A DNA stretch of 35,723 bases from an uncultured Saprospiraceae bacterium (GTDB lineage: Bacteria; Bacteroidota; Bacteroidia; Chitinophagales; Saprospiraceae). Within the stretch, counting starts at the first letter, position 1, and each line of letters opens with the position of its first letter. The notes beneath the pieces were generated by a model. It was not told the DNA's origin and did not search any database. It worked only from the letters and a program-made list of their open reading frames with translations. Position numbers and translations under genes: made by a program. Where the stretch lies: the NCBI GenBank assembly GCA_937930025.1, contig CALGJW010000268.1:1-35723 (forward strand), in the 5' to 3' direction. This document shows positions 32,480 to 35,723 of the stretch, in pieces.

Positions 32480-33637
32480 ATGGATAAATTGTTAAAAGTT
32501 GGAATAGTTTGTTACCCTACATTTGGAGGATCGGGGGTGGTTGCAACTGAATTGGGTTTAGGCCTGGCAAAAAAAGGACATCAAATTCACTTCATAACTT
32601 ATCGCCAACCTGCTAGGTTAAACACATTTCAGCAAAATATTTACTATCACGAAGTTTCCGGTGAAGATTATCCTTTGTTTGAATATTCTCCTTATGATAC
32701 TGCATTGGCATCTAAGTTGGTTGATGTAGTCAAATATGAAAACCTTGATTTGTTACATGTGCATTACGCCATTCCTCATGCCGCAGTGGCGTACATGGTT
32801 AAAAAAATATTGCTAGCTGAAGGGGGGAAGTATATTCCGGTGATCACTACACTTCATGGAACAGATATAACACTGGTAGGAACAAATAAAGCCTTTGCTC
32901 CGGTGGTCGCATTTTCAATAAACAAATCGGATGGTGTTACTGCGGTTTCAGAATACCTAAAAAAAGTAACACACGAACGATTTGACATTAGCAATGAAAT
33001 AGTTGCTATCCCAAACTTTATCGACTTCGAGCGTTTTACCAAAAAGAATAAGGATCATTTTAAAAAGGCGATTGCTCCAGACGGAGAAAGAATTCTTGCG
33101 CATGTTTCTAATTTTAGAAAAGTAAAACGCGTAGATGATGTAATCAAAGTCTTTGAAAAAGTCTACAAAAAAATACCTTGTAAGTTACTCATGATTGGTG
33201 ATGGCCCAGAAAGACAAAAAGCGGAAGAGCTTTGTCGAAAGATTGGCCTTTGTGAGGAGGTTCGTTTTCTTGGAAAGCAAGATGCTGTGGAAGAATTATT
33301 GGCGGTTGCCGATTTGTTCATACTGCCATCAAGTAGTGAGAGTTTTGGACTAGCAGCATTAGAAGCCATGGCTTGCCAAGTCCCTGTAATTTCTTCTAAT
33401 ATCGGTGGAATACCTGAAGTAAATATTCACGGAAAAACCGGGTATTTAAGCCCACTAGGAGATGTAGAAGATATGGCAAAAAACGCCATAAGCTTATTGG
33501 AGGATGAAGAAAAATTGGAAACCTTCAGAAAGAATGCACTGGAGCAAGCGATGAAATTTCATATTGATAAGATCCTACCAATGTATGAGAATTATTACAA
33601 AAAGGTAATGGAATCTTCTGTTTACGTTAATTCATAA
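32480..33637 (+). CDS. bshA: N-acetyl-alpha-D-glucosaminyl L-malate synthase (bacillithiol)
   Basis: 385 residues, a GT4-type glycosyltransferase that joins GlcNAc from UDP-GlcNAc to L-malate, the first step of bacillithiol synthesis. The start MDKLLKVGIVCYPTFGGSG and the nearby VATELG are BshA hallmarks. LHVHYAIPHA and TLHGTDITLVG (His126) line the acceptor side, and the donor-site motif E287-SFGLAAL-E295 has the E-x7-E pattern, followed by MACQVPVISSNIGGIPEV. BshB and BshC are not in the window. The ATG is preceded by GGGAG at close spacing. The 3' end overlaps the convergent PorZ-like gene by 11 bp. Confidence 0.95.
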   Translation: MDKLLKVGIVCYPTFGGSGVVATELGLGLAKKGHQIHFITYRQPARLNTFQQNIYYHEVSGEDYPLFEYSPYDTALASKLVDVVKYENLDLLHVHYAIPHAAVAYMVKKILLAEGGKYIPVITTLHGTDITLVGTNKAFAPVVAFSINKSDGVTAVSEYLKKVTHERFDISNEIVAIPNFIDFERFTKKNKDHFKKAIAPDGERILAHVSNFRKVKRVDDVIKVFEKVYKKIPCKLLMIGDGPERQKAEELCRKIGLCEEVRFLGKQDAVEELLAVADLFILPSSSESFGLAALEAMACQVPVISSNIGGIPEVNIHGKTGYLSPLGDVEDMAKNAISLLEDEEKLETFRKNALEQAMKFHIDKILPMYENYYKKVMESSVYVNS

Positions 33638-35723
33638 ACAGGACCTTAGTAACTAAAGTGTTTGGTTTGCCAAGGTTGTTTTCACTAGTAGAAAAAACCA
33701 AGTATACTCCGGAAGAAGCTTTTCTGCCATTGTAGTCTTTTCCATTCCAAACTGCTTGTCCACCAAGTGCAGTTGTCTCGTAAACTAATTGGCCATTAAT
33801 ATCGGTAATCTTAACGTCCGCATCTCTTGTTAAACCTTTAATAGCAATTGTTCCTTCAAAATCAGGATTTACAGGATTTGGATAAGCGTATACTTTGCTT
33901 TTTACATGAGAGACTTCGCCAATGATCGCATCCGAGCGATAACTTACCATTCCTTTTCCTGTAGCAAAAAAGACTTCTCCGGTTTCTGGATGGATTTTAA
34001 TATCAGTTATAAAATTATCTGGTAATGGTGAGTTATTAATATCGAAAAAAGCAAGTTGATCTTTTCCATTTGGAGACATTAAGAAAGCTCCGTTAGTTGT
34101 TCCAAACCATTTGCGGTTGGCCCCATCGACAGCAATAGACCAAACGTCTTCTGTTTCCAACAAGTTAGCTAGTATGCCATCTACTTCAACAATTTGACGA
34201 ACACCGGGACATTCTAAATCAAAAATGGAAGGGCCGCAATCAAAGGATACAACGCCTTTGCTTGTGCCTACCCAAACTTCACCATCAAGATCCACTTCTA
34301 AGCAGCGCGTAAAGTTGTCTTCAGGAACGTTCGAATTGGTGGCTACTAGATTTACAAATTGATCGTCTCCCTTTACGTCAATTGTTCCGTTATCATCATA
34401 AACTACTAATCCCTTTTTATCAACAGTAAACCATTTGTATCCTTGAAAGTCTACGACCACATCCCTTAGGCCCTCGTATTGAGAAAGCCCAGGATGAAAA
34501 TCATTAATAAGAGTTCCGTCAGTTTTCAGACAAGCCATAGGTCGGTTCGCATTGTTATTGCTGAGCCATAGATTTCCTTCTTCATCAAATGCAAGTCCTG
34601 CCACCCGAACAGTGCCAGAAATCACCCCTTCTTCTAGATCAGAATTGTTATCTGAATAATAAGAAAAAACTGGTCCGGGGCTTACTTCTACCAAACCATT
34701 GACATGAGTTCCGACATAGAACTTTTCTTTATCCGGACTAACAGCTATTCTGTAAAAACCTATTCCGCCTTGTTCATTCAACACAGAATCTGTTTCTCTT
34801 TTATGAAAATCCCATACCCCATCTATGTAAGTATAAATTCCCTCCGCATTTCCTTCCGGCTTAAAGGTTGTTGAAGAAATTCCGTTTGTCGACATCCAAA
34901 TCTCATCATCACGTAAAGCAATTTCATTAACTTGTACTGATACCGGAGAATTAAAAGTAAGTCGTTCACAATTGTTAGATTCAATTTTCATGTATCTAAA
35001 TTGTCCCCAAGCATCAGCTGACCAAATTCTCCCTCGGTCATCCTCAATTCCGAATCGGGGACGGTTGATACAACCACCGTTCATTTCTTTTACAAGACCA
35101 TTACTATCAAATAAAAAAGCTGCGCCATCACATGAGGACATTTGATCATCCACGCAAGAAAATCCTGCTAATAGATAGTCACCTTCTGTGGTAAGATATA
35201 AAGGGCTATGGAATTCTTCTCCATATTGATAATTCAACGTACTGTTCTCATATTTATATAGGGTATCGTCGACAGTAACAAAAAGGGCGTTGTCATACGC
35301 TGCAATTTGACCCCCGGAATATATTTGCGGAAATCCTTCGTTTACCCCTAGCAGTTCCCAATTGGTTTCATCTTTTAGGTTCACAGAAGGGTCGTCTTGT
35401 GCACGATAAATTCCTTCCTCCGTTCCAGCGTAATAAAAACCTTCTAACCATGCCACGCTTAACACAGGAATTCCTAAATCGAGTGTAAAACCAAATTCTC
35501 CTTGAATTGGATTAAACTCGACAATTCCAAAAGCCATGCTGAAATAAATTAATGAATCCTTAATCAATTGCATGTTTAAAATATCGCGATTGAAAAAATT
35601 TCCATCGCGTTGTAAATTGTTAAAAGAATTCGTTTGATTTTGAAAAACCTGATCAAATTTTGAATCCTTATAACTTACCATTAAACTTTCATTCTGGGGA
35701 ACGTATAAAATGAACTGCGGGTT
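33627..35723 (-). CDS. PorZ-like T9SS beta-propeller protein with C-terminal sorting-type domain (5' end outside window)
   Basis: 698 residues are visible and the frame is open at the window end, so the true start and signal peptide are missing. An ATG at 35681 is in frame but is probably internal. Much of the chain is repeated beta-propeller blades, with phrases such as LAGFSCVDDQMSSCDG, DEEGNLWLSNNN, DLDGEVWVGTSKGVVSFD and DGANRKWFGTTNGAF; these resemble two-component-regulator (reg_prop) propellers. The last about 92 residues, from YAYPNPVNPDFEGTIAIKG through DADVKITDINGQLVYE to SGVYLVFST, are a T9SS C-terminal domain closely like that of PorZ, the surface component that delivers anionic lipopolysaccharide to T9SS cargo. 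The PorZ assignment rests on the propellers and the C-terminal style and is not certain. Confidence 0.72.
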   Translation of the reverse strand, partial: NPQFILYVPQNESLMVSYKDSKFDQVFQNQTNSFNNLQRDGNFFNRDILNMQLIKDSLIYFSMAFGIVEFNPIQGEFGFTLDLGIPVLSVAWLEGFYYAGTEEGIYRAQDDPSVNLKDETNWELLGVNEGFPQIYSGGQIAAYDNALFVTVDDTLYKYENSTLNYQYGEEFHSPLYLTTEGDYLLAGFSCVDDQMSSCDGAAFLFDSNGLVKEMNGGCINRPRFGIEDDRGRIWSADAWGQFRYMKIESNNCERLTFNSPVSVQVNEIALRDDEIWMSTNGISSTTFKPEGNAEGIYTYIDGVWDFHKRETDSVLNEQGGIGFYRIAVSPDKEKFYVGTHVNGLVEVSPGPVFSYYSDNNSDLEEGVISGTVRVAGLAFDEEGNLWLSNNNANRPMACLKTDGTLINDFHPGLSQYEGLRDVVVDFQGYKWFTVDKKGLVVYDDNGTIDVKGDDQFVNLVATNSNVPEDNFTRCLEVDLDGEVWVGTSKGVVSFDCGPSIFDLECPGVRQIVEVDGILANLLETEDVWSIAVDGANRKWFGTTNGAFLMSPNGKDQLAFFDINNSPLPDNFITDIKIHPETGEVFFATGKGMVSYRSDAIIGEVSHVKSKVYAYPNPVNPDFEGTIAIKGLTRDADVKITDINGQLVYETTALGGQAVWNGKDYNGRKASSGVYLVFSTSENNLGKPNTLVTKVLFMN

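Noticed and set aside
35679-35681. ATG at 35681 as the start of the PorZ-like gene
   Set aside because: The frame continues without a stop to the end of the window and no signal peptide follows the ATG, so it is probably an internal Met.
1-35723. CRISPR arrays, tRNA or rRNA genes, insertion sequences or phage genes
   Set aside because: No regularly spaced repeats, cloverleaf-like sequence, rRNA stretch, transposase or integrase motif was seen on either strand.

Overview
The window is 35.7 kb of chromosomal, AT-rich DNA from a member of the Bacteroidota. Several sequence features point there: C-terminal sorting domains of the type IX secretion system (T9SS) on two proteins, PD40-CarboxypepD_reg-OmpA envelope proteins, a bacillithiol glycosyltransferase (BshA), and -7 boxes of the TAnnTTTG type just upstream of several genes. 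A Saprospira-like or related marine lineage would fit, but the species cannot be named from this window. Genes are packed tightly. No gap between genes exceeds 300 bp, and I saw no rRNA, tRNA, CRISPR array, insertion sequence or phage gene.

Layout. Positions 1-1867 (+) hold the end of a T9SS-exported PGRP-type amidase followed by an rlmI-like 23S rRNA methyltransferase. Positions 1883-4460 (-) are a three-gene run: a tRNA-queuosine mannosyltransferase-like enzyme, an alpha/beta hydrolase and a PrsW-like membrane protease. A DppC-like permease (4498-5673, +) diverges from it. Positions 5718-9147 (-) hold dapD and a lipoprotein M1 aminopeptidase. Positions 9326-14062 (+) are the most unusual part: two adjacent protease genes, a subtilase with C-terminal repeats and a metacaspase-subtilase fusion. 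Positions 14070-16076 (-) hold a PAP2-like membrane protein and kynurenine 3-monooxygenase. Positions 16149-19610 (-) hold two paralogous PD40-OmpA envelope proteins. Positions 19682-22029 (-) hold yifB/comM and exonuclease III. Positions 22184-25694 (+) hold a GH3-family adenylating enzyme and mnmG. Positions 25691-32203 (-) hold a degenerate M48-like lipoprotein, two long-chain acyl-CoA synthetases, a YceI lipoprotein and a CarH-like MerR regulator. Positions 32480-33637 (+) are bshA, and 33627-35723 (-) is a PorZ-like T9SS beta-propeller protein cut by the window end.

How the genes fit together. Most are housekeeping: lysine and peptidoglycan precursor synthesis, tRNA and rRNA modification, DNA repair, fatty acid activation, bacillithiol, tryptophan breakdown and cell envelope. 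The two-gene protease cassette sits between dapD and the kynurenine monooxygenase and has no metabolic link to either. It combines one caspase-fold domain and two subtilisin domains. Lysine-rich segments lie between its domains, where a metacaspase could cut. Neither protein has a signal peptide, so an intracellular proteolytic cascade is the best working idea. That idea is inference and has not been tested. Other points worth attention are a CarH-like regulator that lacks the lower cobalamin-ligand histidine, an M48-like lipoprotein that has lost both HExxH histidines, and a bacterial homologue of the GTDC1/QTMAN glycosyltransferase.
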